Shown: piece by piece, positions 1-9,830 of the stretch
Layout: every line of letters starts with the position of its first letter
How positions within the stretch are numbered: position 1 is the first letter of the stretch
NCBI RefSeq assembly: GCF_016772275.1
Contig: NZ_CP065425.1
Coordinates: 4,208,001 to 4,272,000 of the forward strand
Length of the DNA: 64,000 nucleotides
Source: Heyndrickxia vini
GTDB taxonomy: Bacteria > Bacillota > Bacilli > Bacillales > Bacillaceae_C
Direction of reading: 5' to 3'
Notes under the pieces: generated by a model
The model's database searches: none
What the model saw: only the letters and a program-made list of their open reading frames with translations
Told to the model about the DNA's origin: nothing
Position numbers and translations under genes: made by a program

Positions 1-1098
1 GAGATTAGGAATGTATAATAGACTTCCAAAAATACCTGTCGCAGTTAAAACTAGAACGATGATGATTCCCCACTTGGAAAACTTTCTTATCATTTCAAGA
101 TAATGATTCTTCGTATCCACTTTCTTGCTTAAAGGAAGTAAAGCAACAAAAACAACTAAGCTCCCGACCCAGATCGATGCCGAAAGTAAATGGAGAAAAT
201 CCATTCCAACCGTTAATAATATATTTGTCGTTGACGCAGCATGACTTGTTAGAGCTTTGGTTAGTAACAAACCTATTCCGATGATAAAAGAAATCCAGTA
301 AAGATATGATTTATTTTTAACGTGTATTAGATAAGTAAAAATCATTAATAATATCAAACCACCAATTTGGATTAACCAAGTTTCCCCAAAGTTTGAATTA
401 GTGATCATATCCTTTAGCGTTTCAATATTTAATACATGTTTCCACGATGTCGTTAATTCAATAGATGCCATTAATGGCAAACTGACAATAATACTCAAAG
501 ATAATAATAATAGAGAATAATTTAGTATCTTTTTAAACGCCTTTATAACATATCCATTTTGAACTAAATCCTTTTGAAGTATCAGTAGGAAAAAAAATAA
601 AGCACCAATATAGCTTGCATTGCTAAAGTATTGTAACCAACGAATAATGATAAGATCACTTTGAGGTGTATACCCCTCTGATTTTGCCTCTATCGCTGTT
701 CCAGCTTGGACTGCACTATCTGAACCGATTTGAAATGGAATCACACCTTGAACGGGATGCCCGTCATTCGATACAGCTTTCCATTGAATTCGGTATGTAC
801 CATTTGGAAGTTTAGAGTTTAATCCACATTCGAGTATGGTTGAGTTTTTCGCATTTACACGCCCATTATTCTTATCAACCCGTTCACCTTTGTCATTATA
901 AACTTGAATTGAATTATTCACAGATTGAATCGTTTCATCAAATTGAATGAATATCTTCTTCGGAGATTGTTTAAGAATCTCGTTATCAGAAGGATTGGAT
1001 TTGACTATGTAAGCATGGGCAGAAGTAAAAGTCGGGAATAAAAATAAAGTAAGGCAAATAAGAGATATTAATAGATTAATTTTCTTTTTACTTATCAC
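1..1098 (-). CDS. ycnJ: CopC-CopD fusion copper protein (YcnJ-like), partial
   Basis: This is an open frame running off the left window edge (366 codons seen). The N-terminus is a signal peptide ending TSAHAYIV, giving a mature N-terminal His typical of CopC. A CopC beta-sandwich follows (NPSDNEILKQSP, later SNDGHPVQG with another conserved His). After about residue 140 come several hydrophobic CopD-type membrane segments. The GTG start at 1098 has GGGAGG eight or nine bases upstream and overlaps the end of the upstream regulator by 11 bases, so the two are co-transcribed. In Bacillus subtilis YcnJ is a copper uptake or handling membrane protein repressed by YcnK; the same pairing here supports that role. 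The C-terminal end lies outside the window. Confidence 0.85.
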   Translation of the reverse strand, partial: MISKKKINLLISLICLTLFLFPTFTSAHAYIVKSNPSDNEILKQSPKKIFIQFDETIQSVNNSIQVYNDKGERVDKNNGRVNAKNSTILECGLNSKLPNGTYRIQWKAVSNDGHPVQGVIPFQIGSDSAVQAGTAIEAKSEGYTPQSDLIIIRWLQYFSNASYIGALFFFLLILQKDLVQNGYVIKAFKKILNYSLLLLSLSIIVSLPLMASIELTTSWKHVLNIETLKDMITNSNFGETWLIQIGGLILLMIFTYLIHVKNKSYLYWISFIIGIGLLLTKALTSHAASTTNILLTVGMDFLHLLSASIWVGSLVVFVALLPLSKKVDTKNHYLEMIRKFSKWGIIIVLVLTATGIFGSLLYIPNL

Positions 1099-1687
1099 GG
1101 CCACTACCTCCCGACTGATGACACTTACTGCTTCGATTCCCATTCATTCTTTTCACGATTTCATCAACAGCTTCTTCAAATTGGAAAATTACTCCGCCAA
1201 AGCCTTTTTGAAATTGTTCAGCATATTTTAATGAATCAAACGTAAGTACCTGTGGTTGGCAGCAATTTAAATGAAAATCAGCACCCATTAAAAAATAGGC
1301 TAACTTCGCGCTAATCGTAGTATTTTGTAAAAAATCCCTACAGATTATTTGCGAGACATTCTTTTCAATATCCCGAAACCTTAATAAACCACAATGGGGG
1401 CAGCACAATTGTTCCACCTTTTGATCATTGGTGATAATTTGTACCGGATGTCTATTATTTAATTCCTTTAAACAATACGTACATGAATTTGCGGGAACAG
1501 TCCCAATCGTTGCAAGAGAAATACCGCATGAAGTTTTATTTATCTTTTTATCCTCTAGTAGCGGCCTAATGTCCCGATAGACGGTCATTTCAGATACATT
1601 TAAACGCCTGCTTAATTCTGCGATGGATAGCGTTTCCTCTTCTTCTAACCAAACTACAATTTGCCTTTGCCTTTCAATCGGTAACAT
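1088..1687 (-). CDS. ycnK: YcnK-type copper-responsive repressor (DeoR HTH + NosL-like domain)
   Basis: 199 aa. Residues 1-50 form a DeoR-type winged helix (IAELSRRLNVSEMTVYRDI). The rest is NosL-like and rich in cysteine: CTYC at 69-72, CCPHC at 95-99 and CC at 142-143 are candidate copper ligands. In B. subtilis YcnK represses ycnKJI when copper is sufficient. Here the gene directly precedes and overlaps the YcnJ-like gene on the same strand, so it is probably autoregulated. The strand switches just upstream, where gntR starts divergently. The assignment rests on domain order and neighbour; the ligand was not tested. Confidence 0.85.
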   Translation of the reverse strand: MLPIERQRQIVVWLEEEETLSIAELSRRLNVSEMTVYRDIRPLLEDKKINKTSCGISLATIGTVPANSCTYCLKELNNRHPVQIITNDQKVEQLCCPHCGLLRFRDIEKNVSQIICRDFLQNTTISAKLAYFLMGADFHLNCCQPQVLTFDSLKYAEQFQKGFGGVIFQFEEAVDEIVKRMNGNRSSKCHQSGGSGRDK

Positions 1688-1932
1688 AAAAGCACCTCCC
1701 TTAATCTAGTTGGAATTTACTTCATATGAATAGATTAAAACAACCATTCGTTACAAACAAGTGAGAAATGTGAATTTTATGTTAAGAAATATCAATTAAT
1801 AACATTTTTTATCAATGAAGCATGTATATACATAACTAAAACTTTATAACCTATTAAAATGTCAAATAAAGTATAAAAATAATTTTTACATCAGATAAAA
1901 AAGCGTTTACATTTTGGAAAATTGAAATTATA

Positions 1933-1950
1933 ATACTTGTATACAAGTCT
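1933..1950 (+). promoter_or_regulatory. GntR operator upstream of gntR
   Basis: The site reads ATACTTGTATACAAGTCT, a near-perfect palindrome that matches the B. subtilis gnt operator ATACTTGTATACAAGTAT at 17 of 18 positions. It lies 26 bases before the gntR start, where a repressor would block transcription. This also argues that the gene begins at ATG 1976, not at the TTG inside the operator. Confidence 0.85.
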
Positions 1951-1975
1951 ACTTGTAACATTGGAGGATCAATTT

Positions 1976-2707
1976 ATGGTTGAATCAACAGAACATTTAT
2001 ATCCGGAAAAGTGGCTTTCTAAAGCTTCAACTGGAGATCGTATTGCATACGAGCTTAGAATGCGAATCATTTCGGGTGCAATTGAAAGCGGTACCGTTCT
2101 ATCGGAGAATAAATTAGCAGCAGATTTTGCGGTAAGTCGTTCCCCTGTTAGGGATGCGTTAAAAATACTTGCTTCCGAAAACATTATTCAATTAGAAAGA
2201 ATGGGGGCTATTGTCCTCGGATTAAAAGAAAAAGAAATTGAAGAAATTTATGATGTCCGTCTGCTTATCGAAACGTTTGTATTTGAACGACTTGTAAGAA
2301 TTGATGTAAATGATTTAGTAAAGGAACTTAGCAAGATTTTGGAAATGATGAAAGTTGCAATCAAATACAATGATGCTGATGAATTTTCCTATCAAGATGT
2401 CCTTTTCCATGAAACGATTATTCGCGCTGTAAATCATTCATACATTCTAATGATTTGGAATAATTTAAAACCAGTTATGGAAAGCTTCATACTTTTATCC
2501 ATGCGGATGCGGTTTAAGGAAAAATACGAGGATTTTGAAAGGATTGTAAAAAATCATGAACTGTATATTGAAGCGATCAAAACGAAAGATCGGTCACTCA
2601 TGATTAAATCTTTGCATCAAAATTTTGATGATGTTCAAGGTAAAGTTGAAGACCTGTGGAGATCACAAGAATTGCTTTCTAAAGGAGTAATACAAGAGAA
2701 TGACTAA
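1976..2707 (+). CDS. gntR: Gluconate operon repressor GntR (GntR/FadR family)
   Basis: 243 aa. The N-terminal winged helix is about residues 20-85 (SENKLAADFAVSRSPVRDAL), followed by an all-helical FCD ligand domain (about 90-225). ATG 1976 is chosen because GGAGG at 1963-1967 sits eight bases upstream; a longer TTG-started frame would begin inside the operator. GntR represses the gnt operon and is released by gluconate. It is the first gene of the operon, overlaps gntK by 8 bases, and carries an internal cre site. Confidence 0.92.
   Translation: MVESTEHLYPEKWLSKASTGDRIAYELRMRIISGAIESGTVLSENKLAADFAVSRSPVRDALKILASENIIQLERMGAIVLGLKEKEIEEIYDVRLLIETFVFERLVRIDVNDLVKELSKILEMMKVAIKYNDADEFSYQDVLFHETIIRAVNHSYILMIWNNLKPVMESFILLSMRMRFKEKYEDFERIVKNHELYIEAIKTKDRSLMIKSLHQNFDDVQGKVEDLWRSQELLSKGVIQEND
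2083..2096 (+). promoter_or_regulatory. Intragenic cre (CcpA) site in gntR
   Basis: TGAAAGCGGTACCG inside gntR closely resembles the known intragenic cre of the B. subtilis gnt operon, which lies in the same part of gntR. It predicts CcpA-mediated glucose repression acting after transcription start. Confidence 0.7.
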
Positions 2708-4259
2708 CTTTATGTTAGGGATAGATATCGGTACGACAAGTACAAAAGCTGTGTTATTTAGTGAAAAAGGTAAAGTTATTCAACAGGAAAATATCGGTTA
2801 TCCTCTTTACACGCCTGATATATCAACAGCAGAACAAAACCCTGAAGAAATATTTCAGTCTGTCTTACAGGCAATCTCAGCTATTACGAAACAGCATTCA
2901 GATAAAAAGCCCATGTTTATCTCATTCAGTAGTGCGATGCATAGTGTGATTGCTATGGATGTAAATGACCAGCCGCTAACTCCATGTATTACTTGGGCAG
3001 ATAATCGTAGTGAAGCATGGGCACACAAAATTAAGGATGAGTTGAACGGGCATGAAGTTTACAGGCGCACAGGAACACCCATCCACCCAATGTCGCCATT
3101 GGCCAAAATAACCTGGCTAGTGAATGATTATCCTGAAATTGCTGAACGTACGAAAAAATACATCGGAATTAAAGAATATATTTTTAAAAAATTCTTCAAT
3201 CAGTATGTTGTGGATTATTCCCTTGCTTCTGCAACGGGGATGATGAATCTCAAAACATTGGATTGGGATGAAGAAGCATTAAATATCGCTGGGATTACTC
3301 GAGAACAATTATCTGAACTCGTGCCCACAACAAACGTATTTAAAAACCTTCGCCCGGACATCGCAAAACTAATTGACATCGAGCCACAAACCCCGTTTGT
3401 CATTGGTGCCAGTGATGGCGTACTTTCAAATTTAGGTGTAAATGCGATAAGGAAAGGCGAAATTGCCATTACGATTGGAACGAGCGGTGCCATTCGAACG
3501 ATAATTGACAAACCACAAACAGATGAAAAGGGAAGAATATTTTGCTATGCCTTAACAGAAAAACACTGGGTCATTGGCGGACCGGTAAACAATGGAGGAA
3601 TGGTTCTCCGATGGATTAGGGACGAACTCGCCTCAGCAGAAGTAGAAACGGCGAAAAGATTAGGAATTGACCCATACGAAGTATTAACGAAGATTGCCGC
3701 GGGCGTAAAGCCAGGTGCTGACGGATTATTATTTCATCCATTCTTAGCAGGAGAACGTGCACCATTATGGAATCCTGACGTACGTGGCTCATTTTTCGGT
3801 TTAACGCTGTCACATAAAAAAGAACATATGATCCGAGCAGCCCTTGAAGGAGTCATTTACAATTTATACACCGTATTTTTAGCATTAACAGAATGCATGA
3901 ATGGCCCTGTAACCAAAATTCAAGCTACCGGGGGCTTTGCAAGATCGGATGTATGGCGGCAAATGATGTCAGATATTTTTGAATCTCAAGTAGTTGTACC
4001 CGAAAGTTATGAAAGCTCGTGCTTAGGTGCCTGTATTTTAGGGCTTTATGCATTAGGAAAAATTGAATCATTTGAAATTGCCTCTGAAATGATTGGAAGC
4101 ACTTACACACACACACCGAAAGGAGGTGCTGTTAAGGAATACAGGAAATTGTCGCCCATTTTCATTCACTTATCTAGAGTTTTAACAGAAGATTATACAA
4201 GAATTGCAAACTATCAAAGGGGATTACTTACTCAAAAGGGGGAAAACGAATGCCATTAA
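2700..4259 (+). CDS. gntK: Gluconokinase (FGGY family)
   Basis: 519 aa, close to the 513 aa of B. subtilis GntK. It phosphorylates D-gluconate to 6-phosphogluconate with ATP. The FGGY N-terminal domain opens with the phosphate-binding loop DIGTTSTKAVLF (residues 9-20). The C-terminal domain holds GEIAITIGTSGAIR and the ATP-site segment ATGGFARSDVWRQM. ATG 2700 overlaps gntR by 8 bases, with AAAGGAG about 12 bases upstream. It is the second gene of gntRKP. Confidence 0.93.
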   Translation: MTNFMLGIDIGTTSTKAVLFSEKGKVIQQENIGYPLYTPDISTAEQNPEEIFQSVLQAISAITKQHSDKKPMFISFSSAMHSVIAMDVNDQPLTPCITWADNRSEAWAHKIKDELNGHEVYRRTGTPIHPMSPLAKITWLVNDYPEIAERTKKYIGIKEYIFKKFFNQYVVDYSLASATGMMNLKTLDWDEEALNIAGITREQLSELVPTTNVFKNLRPDIAKLIDIEPQTPFVIGASDGVLSNLGVNAIRKGEIAITIGTSGAIRTIIDKPQTDEKGRIFCYALTEKHWVIGGPVNNGGMVLRWIRDELASAEVETAKRLGIDPYEVLTKIAAGVKPGADGLLFHPFLAGERAPLWNPDVRGSFFGLTLSHKKEHMIRAALEGVIYNLYTVFLALTECMNGPVTKIQATGGFARSDVWRQMMSDIFESQVVVPESYESSCLGACILGLYALGKIESFEIASEMIGSTYTHTPKGGAVKEYRKLSPIFIHLSRVLTEDYTRIANYQRGLLTQKGENECH

Positions 4260-5596
4260 TTATTGTAGCAATTGGAATTTTAGCCTTATTAATCTTAATT
4301 ATGGGATTTAAATTAAACACATTTATTTCATTAATCATTGTATCATTCGGTGTTGCTTTAGCACTTGGAATGCCTTTAGGGGAAATTGTCAAAACCATCG
4401 AAGCCGGATTAGGGGGAACACTTGGGCATTTAGCTTTAATTTTTGGACTTGGAGCGATGTTAGGCAAGTTAATCGCAGACTCAGGGGGAGCGCAGCGAAT
4501 TGCCATGACCCTTGTAAATAAATTTGGTGAGAAAAATATTCAATGGGCGGTAGTTGTAGCCTCTTTTATCATCGGTATCGCCTTATTTTTCGAAGTTGGT
4601 CTCGTATTATTAATTCCTATCGTATTTGCTATTTCAAAAGAATTAAAGGTGTCTATTCTATATCTCGGAATTCCGATGACAGCGGCATTATCTGTAACTC
4701 ATGGTTTCTTACCGCCTCATCCCGGACCAACTGTTATTGCTGGAGAATATGGTGCAAATATTGGTGAGGTATTGCTTTATGGTTTCATCATTGCGATTCC
4801 TACAGTAATTCTCGCGGGACCTATCTTTACAAAGTTTGCTAGAAAAGTTGTGCCTGAATCCTTTACAAAAATGGGCAACATTGCCTCTTTAGGTGAACAG
4901 AAAGTATTTAAGCTTGAAAACACACCTGGTTTTGGTATTAGTGTATTTACTGCAATCCTTCCTGTTATTTTAATGTCAATTGCAACTATTATTACACTTC
5001 TTCAAAAGACAATTGGATTTGAGGATAATAGTTTACTAGCGGTCATTCGTTTTATTGGTGATGCTGGTACCTCAATGTTGATCTCCTTACTCGTTGCTGT
5101 CTATACAATGGGTATAGCGAGAAAGATTCCGATCAAAACAGTGATGGACTCATGTACTACAGCGATTACACATATCGGGATGATGCTCTTAATTATCGGG
5201 GGTGGCGGTGCCTTCAAACAAGTATTAATAACTGGCGGTGTCGGTGATTACGTAGCCGAGTTGTTCAAAGGTACTTCCCTATCACCAATCTTATTAGCTT
5301 GGATCATTGCTGCCATCCTACGGATTTCCTTAGGATCAGCAACAGTAGCTGCACTAACAACTGCCGGATTGGTTATCCCTATGCTCGGACAATCTGACGT
5401 CAACCTTGCTTTAGTCGTTCTTGCAACAGGTGCAGGTAGTTTAATTGCTTCACACGTTAACGATGCTGGATTCTGGATGTTTAAAGAATATTTTGGCTTA
5501 AGCATGAAAGAAACATTCGCAACCTGGACATTGCTTGAAACAATTATTTCAGTAGCAGGATTAGGATTTATTTTATTATTAAGTTTAGTCGTATAA
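4250..5596 (+). CDS. gntP: Gluconate permease GntP
   Basis: 448 aa, almost entirely hydrophobic with about 12 membrane segments, of the gluconate:H+ symporter (GntP) family. Family-typical stretches include HGFLPPHPGPT and SLIASHVNDAGFWMFKEY near the C-terminus. It overlaps gntK by 10 bases with AAGGGGGA before the ATG, so translation is coupled. In B. subtilis a 6-phosphogluconate dehydrogenase gene (gntZ) follows; here the next gene belongs to another system, so the operon is shortened to RKP. A weak imperfect hairpin at about 5651-5688 may end the transcript. Confidence 0.92.
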   Translation: MPLIIVAIGILALLILIMGFKLNTFISLIIVSFGVALALGMPLGEIVKTIEAGLGGTLGHLALIFGLGAMLGKLIADSGGAQRIAMTLVNKFGEKNIQWAVVVASFIIGIALFFEVGLVLLIPIVFAISKELKVSILYLGIPMTAALSVTHGFLPPHPGPTVIAGEYGANIGEVLLYGFIIAIPTVILAGPIFTKFARKVVPESFTKMGNIASLGEQKVFKLENTPGFGISVFTAILPVILMSIATIITLLQKTIGFEDNSLLAVIRFIGDAGTSMLISLLVAVYTMGIARKIPIKTVMDSCTTAITHIGMMLLIIGGGGAFKQVLITGGVGDYVAELFKGTSLSPILLAWIIAAILRISLGSATVAALTTAGLVIPMLGQSDVNLALVVLATGAGSLIASHVNDAGFWMFKEYFGLSMKETFATWTLLETIISVAGLGFILLLSLVV

Positions 5597-5836
5597 ATAA
5601 ATTACGGTTAATTAATCCTTAAAGAGTCCTTTACTCCCTTGGCGGTATATTCCCCCTCTCATGCCTCTAGTATGAAGGGAGGGATATGCTGCCAATTTTC
5701 CTTTTTTAAAAAAACTCCCCATCTTCCAATCTCAAAAACAATCATGATTGCCCTCTAATTTTTTGATGAAAATGTAAGTGAAACCTTGTATGATATTACT
5801 TATAGTAGGCTACTAGAGATAAAGGAGATCGTCCAT

Positions 5837-6817
5837 TTGAGGAAAATAACCTTTGTGGCACTTACATTTGTAAGCGCTATCTTATTTTATTTTACCTTTG
5901 CTTCGGCGGAAAAGGTATTTCGCTCTTCTTGGCAATTGCCAAAAGAAATAAAAGATGAGCAAAGCCAATATCGCATTGTCTTAGTCACACAAGAGTTAGA
6001 AACTCCATTTTGGGACAAAGTTGGCAAAGGGGCACGTGATCAAGCCAAAAAGGATGGGGTAAGCCTCGAAGTTTGGGGAAGCTATGGAAAAAACCAAGAG
6101 GACTTTTTGAAAAAAATTGAAATCGCAATTGATTCAAAGGTAGATGGCATTATCGTACAAGGGTTAGATACGGATGAATTCAAAAATTTAACAAAAATTA
6201 AAGCTGCATCCCACGGTATTCCTATAATAACTGTTGCAAACGACGTTCCAATGGGAGAAAGCTTAAGAAAAACTTATGTTGGTTCTGATCAATATTTGGC
6301 AGGGAAGATGATTGCAAGGCAATTAATTAGTGATATGGGACCATCAGGTATAGTCATTTTGATGTATGATAGCCAACAAGAATATTATCAAAAGAATAGA
6401 CTCAAGGGGATTCAAGCAATATTGAAGGACTATCCGAAAGTCACTCTTAAATACGCACCGACGGATAATACGAGGGATAAAATAATCGCCACAACAAAGG
6501 ATGTAATGAACCAAATGCCAAATGTAAATGCGTTTGTAGCAATTAATGCAAATATAACTGAAGCGATGGTTCAAGAAATTAGCAGAAGATCACCGATTAA
6601 GCCTTTCTATATCTATTCATTTGATGATAGTCCTGAGTCAAAATCACAATTAAAGCAAGGAACACTCGATGGAATGATCGAACAATCACCAGCAACGATG
6701 GGAAGTTCAAGTGTGAATTTAATGGTGAAATGGCTAAACAATGAGATTGTTCCACTAAATAAGAACGGTTATTTTACAGATATTCGGATGGTAAAGGCGA
6801 TGAATGACCATGACTAG
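5837..6817 (+). CDS. Membrane-anchored sugar-binding sensor protein (XylFII-like)
   Basis: 326 aa periplasmic-binding-protein fold (type 1, sugar-binding family) with an N-terminal membrane segment and no lipobox cysteine. TTG 5837 is chosen because AAAGGAG lies at 5820-5826; the longer frame upstream has no ribosome site. The gene overlaps the following kinase by 14 bases. In Clostridium beijerinckii the same order XylFII-LytS-YesN senses extracellular D-xylose, with XylFII binding sugar and contacting the kinase. By analogy this protein is the sensor subunit and not a transporter component. The actual sugar is inferred, not shown. Confidence 0.8.
   Translation: MRKITFVALTFVSAILFYFTFASAEKVFRSSWQLPKEIKDEQSQYRIVLVTQELETPFWDKVGKGARDQAKKDGVSLEVWGSYGKNQEDFLKKIEIAIDSKVDGIIVQGLDTDEFKNLTKIKAASHGIPIITVANDVPMGESLRKTYVGSDQYLAGKMIARQLISDMGPSGIVILMYDSQQEYYQKNRLKGIQAILKDYPKVTLKYAPTDNTRDKIIATTKDVMNQMPNVNAFVAINANITEAMVQEISRRSPIKPFYIYSFDDSPESKSQLKQGTLDGMIEQSPATMGSSSVNLMVKWLNNEIVPLNKNGYFTDIRMVKAMNDHD
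5869..5882 (+). promoter_or_regulatory. cre-like site at the start of the pentose sensor operon
   Basis: TGTAAGCGCTATCT fits the cre consensus TGWAARCGYTWNCW at all 14 positions. It begins 30 bases inside the first gene, where CcpA binding would act as a roadblock. Confidence 0.65.
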
Positions 6818-8273
6818 CATACAGAAAAAAATATGGACACTCGCTATCATTGTATTATTTATTATGGCGGTAATATGGATATCACTCACCTACTATAATC
6901 AAAAGATGCAAGATCAATATAATAAAATTTTAGAGCGATACTTAATTATGAACGAAGTATCAAACACAAGCCAACAGTTAGTAGCATCTCTAAATAATTA
7001 CCTACTCTCCCCTACAGACACAAATGTAAAAAAGCTTAACATGAACAAGAAAAAAATTCAGAAGGCAAAAATAGAAATGACCTCTCTCAGGAATGAAGAA
7101 AATACTTTTGCATTAACAAGTTATGTAAATTTAATCGATAGTCTTATTGAAACGACAGACCGCTCGCTAATGTTTCAGTCTGAAAAGGAATCTGAGGATT
7201 CATCGACGGCGTTTTCCGAAGCGACACGTATTTCAAAATATATATCTGAAATGTCGCTTACCTTAATAGATAAAGAGTTCAATACGTACAATCGTTTTTA
7301 TCGAAGTATCATAGATCAATCCAAAGAGCTTAAGAAACTTGGAATCTGGCTTTTATTTTTAATCACCTTCCTTCTTCTACTTTTTACTTATTTATTTTCG
7401 TCAAGTATTACTCGTCCTATACAAAAGCTAACACACGCTGCAAACGCATTATCTAAAGGAAGATTTGATTTAAAAATTGAAGTTGAATCAAACGACGAAA
7501 TCTCTTTTTTGGCAAAGATGTTTGATCGAATGCGTATTAATATTAATAACCTTATATCAGAAATTCAGCATAAAGCTCAACTTGAGCAAGAATTACAACA
7601 AAACAAACTTCTGTTACAAGAAAGCCAACTACGAAGCCTACAAAGCCAAATTAATCCACATTTTTTATTCAATACATTAGATACACTCTCAAAAAAAGCC
7701 TATTTAGAAGGATCGGAAGAAACGAGTGACCTTCTTGTGAGCGTTGCTGGCATGTTGCGATATAACCTAAGGCAATTAAATAAATCAATTACGCTTCGTG
7801 AAGAAGTAAATGTTCTTCAACAATATATAGATATACAAAAGGCACGGTTTACTGACCGTTTTCAGATAAATATGGACATCGATACAACTTGCTTAGATGT
7901 ACACATCCCCCACTTAACATTACAGCCAATTATTGAAAATGCTGTGATTCATGCGATAGAGCCAAAGGAGGATGGTGGGATTCTATGGTTTCGGGTAAAG
8001 AACCAAGGCGAACATGTAATCATTGAGATGGAAGATAACGGACCAGGCATGCCAGTGAATAAGATTAAACAAATTCTTGAAGAAAAACCTATTGTCCTTG
8101 AAGGACACTCTACTGGGATTGGCTTCAGCAACGTTGTTAAGCGTTTACGACTCTTCTACGGAGAACACGATGTCATAAATATTAAAAGTAAAATGGGTAG
8201 TGGAACGACAGTTGTATTAAATATACCAAGAAAAAGGAGAATAGATATCTATGCTCAAGCTCCTGATTGTTGA
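6804..8273 (+). CDS. LytS/YesM-type sensor histidine kinase
   Basis: 489 aa. Membrane segments lie at about 10-30 and 179-200, with an extracellular sensor of about 145 residues between them. A HAMP linker follows (200-250), then the His_kinase domain with SQINPHFLFNTLDTL (phospho-acceptor His286), and a HATPase domain with N box IIENAVIHA (376-384), G1 box DNGPGMP (411-417) and G2 box STGIGFSNV. It overlaps the binding protein before it and the response regulator after it, a three-component sugar-sensing operon. ATG 6804 or the in-frame ATG two codons later could start it. Confidence 0.9.
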   Translation: MTMTSIQKKIWTLAIIVLFIMAVIWISLTYYNQKMQDQYNKILERYLIMNEVSNTSQQLVASLNNYLLSPTDTNVKKLNMNKKKIQKAKIEMTSLRNEENTFALTSYVNLIDSLIETTDRSLMFQSEKESEDSSTAFSEATRISKYISEMSLTLIDKEFNTYNRFYRSIIDQSKELKKLGIWLLFLITFLLLLFTYLFSSSITRPIQKLTHAANALSKGRFDLKIEVESNDEISFLAKMFDRMRININNLISEIQHKAQLEQELQQNKLLLQESQLRSLQSQINPHFLFNTLDTLSKKAYLEGSEETSDLLVSVAGMLRYNLRQLNKSITLREEVNVLQQYIDIQKARFTDRFQINMDIDTTCLDVHIPHLTLQPIIENAVIHAIEPKEDGGILWFRVKNQGEHVIIEMEDNGPGMPVNKIKQILEEKPIVLEGHSTGIGFSNVVKRLRLFYGEHDVINIKSKMGSGTTVVLNIPRKRRIDIYAQAPDC

Positions 8274-9819
8274 TGACGAACAAATTGAACGTGAAGGACT
8301 GCAGGCCATAATACAAAATAGTTACCCTGACCTAATAATAAAACAAGCAAAAAACGGAAAAACCGCTATCGAGTTGACTCCCCTATTCAAACCGGACTTG
8401 ATACTGATGGATATTAAAATGCCTGGAATGAACGGACTTGAAACGATTGAACAAATTAGTTATAACTCTCCAACTGTTAAATTCATTATGGTGACTGCTT
8501 ATGAAATGTTTGAATATGCACGTCAGGCACTGAAGCTCGGTGTGAAAGATTATTTGCTTAAACCAAGCAAAGCAAGCGAAATCGTATTTACGGTTGGTAA
8601 AGTATTAAAACAAATAGTGGATGAACAAAAGGCATTGGAAACAAATAGGTTTCAACAGGATACACTCCAAAAGACATTACAAGTGGTCGAGACAGATATT
8701 GTTACACAATTATTATTTGATCACGTACACGAAGTACATTTAAATGAATTAGTGGGATTATTAGATATTCGTACCACACATGAAAAGTTTGTCATAAGTG
8801 TCTTACTCCCCCACGGCTCGGAAAATTTCTACCCATTTATTAAGGAAAGGATTAGAAAGACGAAATGCGGATGGGTAGGCGCTTTGTACGGACGGCAACT
8901 TCCAATCATTGTGTTCAGAAATTTGGACATGTCCTATCGTTCTCAAGCTATTTCTTTAGCAAGAGACATTTTGTCAGTGATCAAAACGGACAATCAAAAA
9001 GGGCTTTTCATCGGAATCGGAGAGGTTTATCAATCTTTAGATAAGATTCGCCAGTCCTATCAAGAATCATTAATAGCGACAATGGATTCCAACCTTCCTA
9101 TTAAATATCGCTTTTATTCAGATGTGCAAATTTTAAGTAATTTAGATCATATAAATGAAACAAAACAAAGAGAAAAGCAGTTTTTTGATCAAATTCAAAG
9201 TGGTCAATGGGAAAAAGTAATCGATAATATTATGGATATCATTCATCGTTATGAAAGTGCAGGCGCTGATTTAGTACAGACACAACAAAGTGTTCTTGAG
9301 TTACTTTGGGTTGCTTCAAGAATCTTAAACGAAATGGGAATTGAAACGGACCGGCCGCTATTTTCTTTTCAAGCTCGTGATTTTCGTCAAATACGGGCCG
9401 AGGCGAACGAACTTATTGACCGAATGAGAGTTGCTTATATTGAACAACATACTTATCTGGCACCTGACATCATCTTTCGGATCAAACAATATATAATAGA
9501 ACATTCCCACAAAGATATCTCTCTTGAAACAATCGGTAAAAAGGTTGGATTAAGTCCTATTTACATTAGTAAAATTTTCAAAGAACAACTAGGTATAAAT
9601 TACATAAACTTTCTAACTCAATGCCGAATTGATAAGGCGAAGACATTAATGAACGACCCAAATAAAAGCCTAAAGGAAATTACATTTGAAGTTGGTTATC
9701 ACAATCCGAATTATTTCAGTAAAGTTTTTAAAAAAATGTGCAATCTCTCCCCTACTGATTACCGGAAAAGGCTTTTCAGTAATAAAGGCATTCCGTTTAA
9801 TGAAAAGTTAAGTGAATAG
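8251..9819 (+). CDS. YesN-type response regulator with AraC DNA-binding domain
   Basis: 522 aa. The receiver domain occupies residues 1-120 with phospho-acceptor Asp54 in LILMDIKMPG and acidic pocket VDDE (7-10). A middle region of unknown fold follows, then two AraC-type helix-turn-helix motifs from about 415 (VGLSPIYISKIFKEQLG and ITFEVGYHNPNYFSKVF). AAGGAG precedes ATG 8251, which lies 23 bases inside the kinase gene. It probably activates the downstream binding-protein, ATPase and permease genes when the kinase is triggered. Confidence 0.9.
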   Translation: MLKLLIVDDEQIEREGLQAIIQNSYPDLIIKQAKNGKTAIELTPLFKPDLILMDIKMPGMNGLETIEQISYNSPTVKFIMVTAYEMFEYARQALKLGVKDYLLKPSKASEIVFTVGKVLKQIVDEQKALETNRFQQDTLQKTLQVVETDIVTQLLFDHVHEVHLNELVGLLDIRTTHEKFVISVLLPHGSENFYPFIKERIRKTKCGWVGALYGRQLPIIVFRNLDMSYRSQAISLARDILSVIKTDNQKGLFIGIGEVYQSLDKIRQSYQESLIATMDSNLPIKYRFYSDVQILSNLDHINETKQREKQFFDQIQSGQWEKVIDNIMDIIHRYESAGADLVQTQQSVLELLWVASRILNEMGIETDRPLFSFQARDFRQIRAEANELIDRMRVAYIEQHTYLAPDIIFRIKQYIIEHSHKDISLETIGKKVGLSPIYISKIFKEQLGINYINFLTQCRIDKAKTLMNDPNKSLKEITFEVGYHNPNYFSKVFKKMCNLSPTDYRKRLFSNKGIPFNEKLSE

Positions 9820-9830
9820 GAGCAAACCTA

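Noticed and set aside
1937-1975. Longer GntR starting at TTG 1937
   Set aside because: That codon lies inside the palindromic operator and lacks a ribosome site; ATG 1976 has GGAGG.
5651-5700. Terminator after gntP
   Set aside because: The inverted repeat has several mismatches and no immediate T-run, so it was kept only as a remark.
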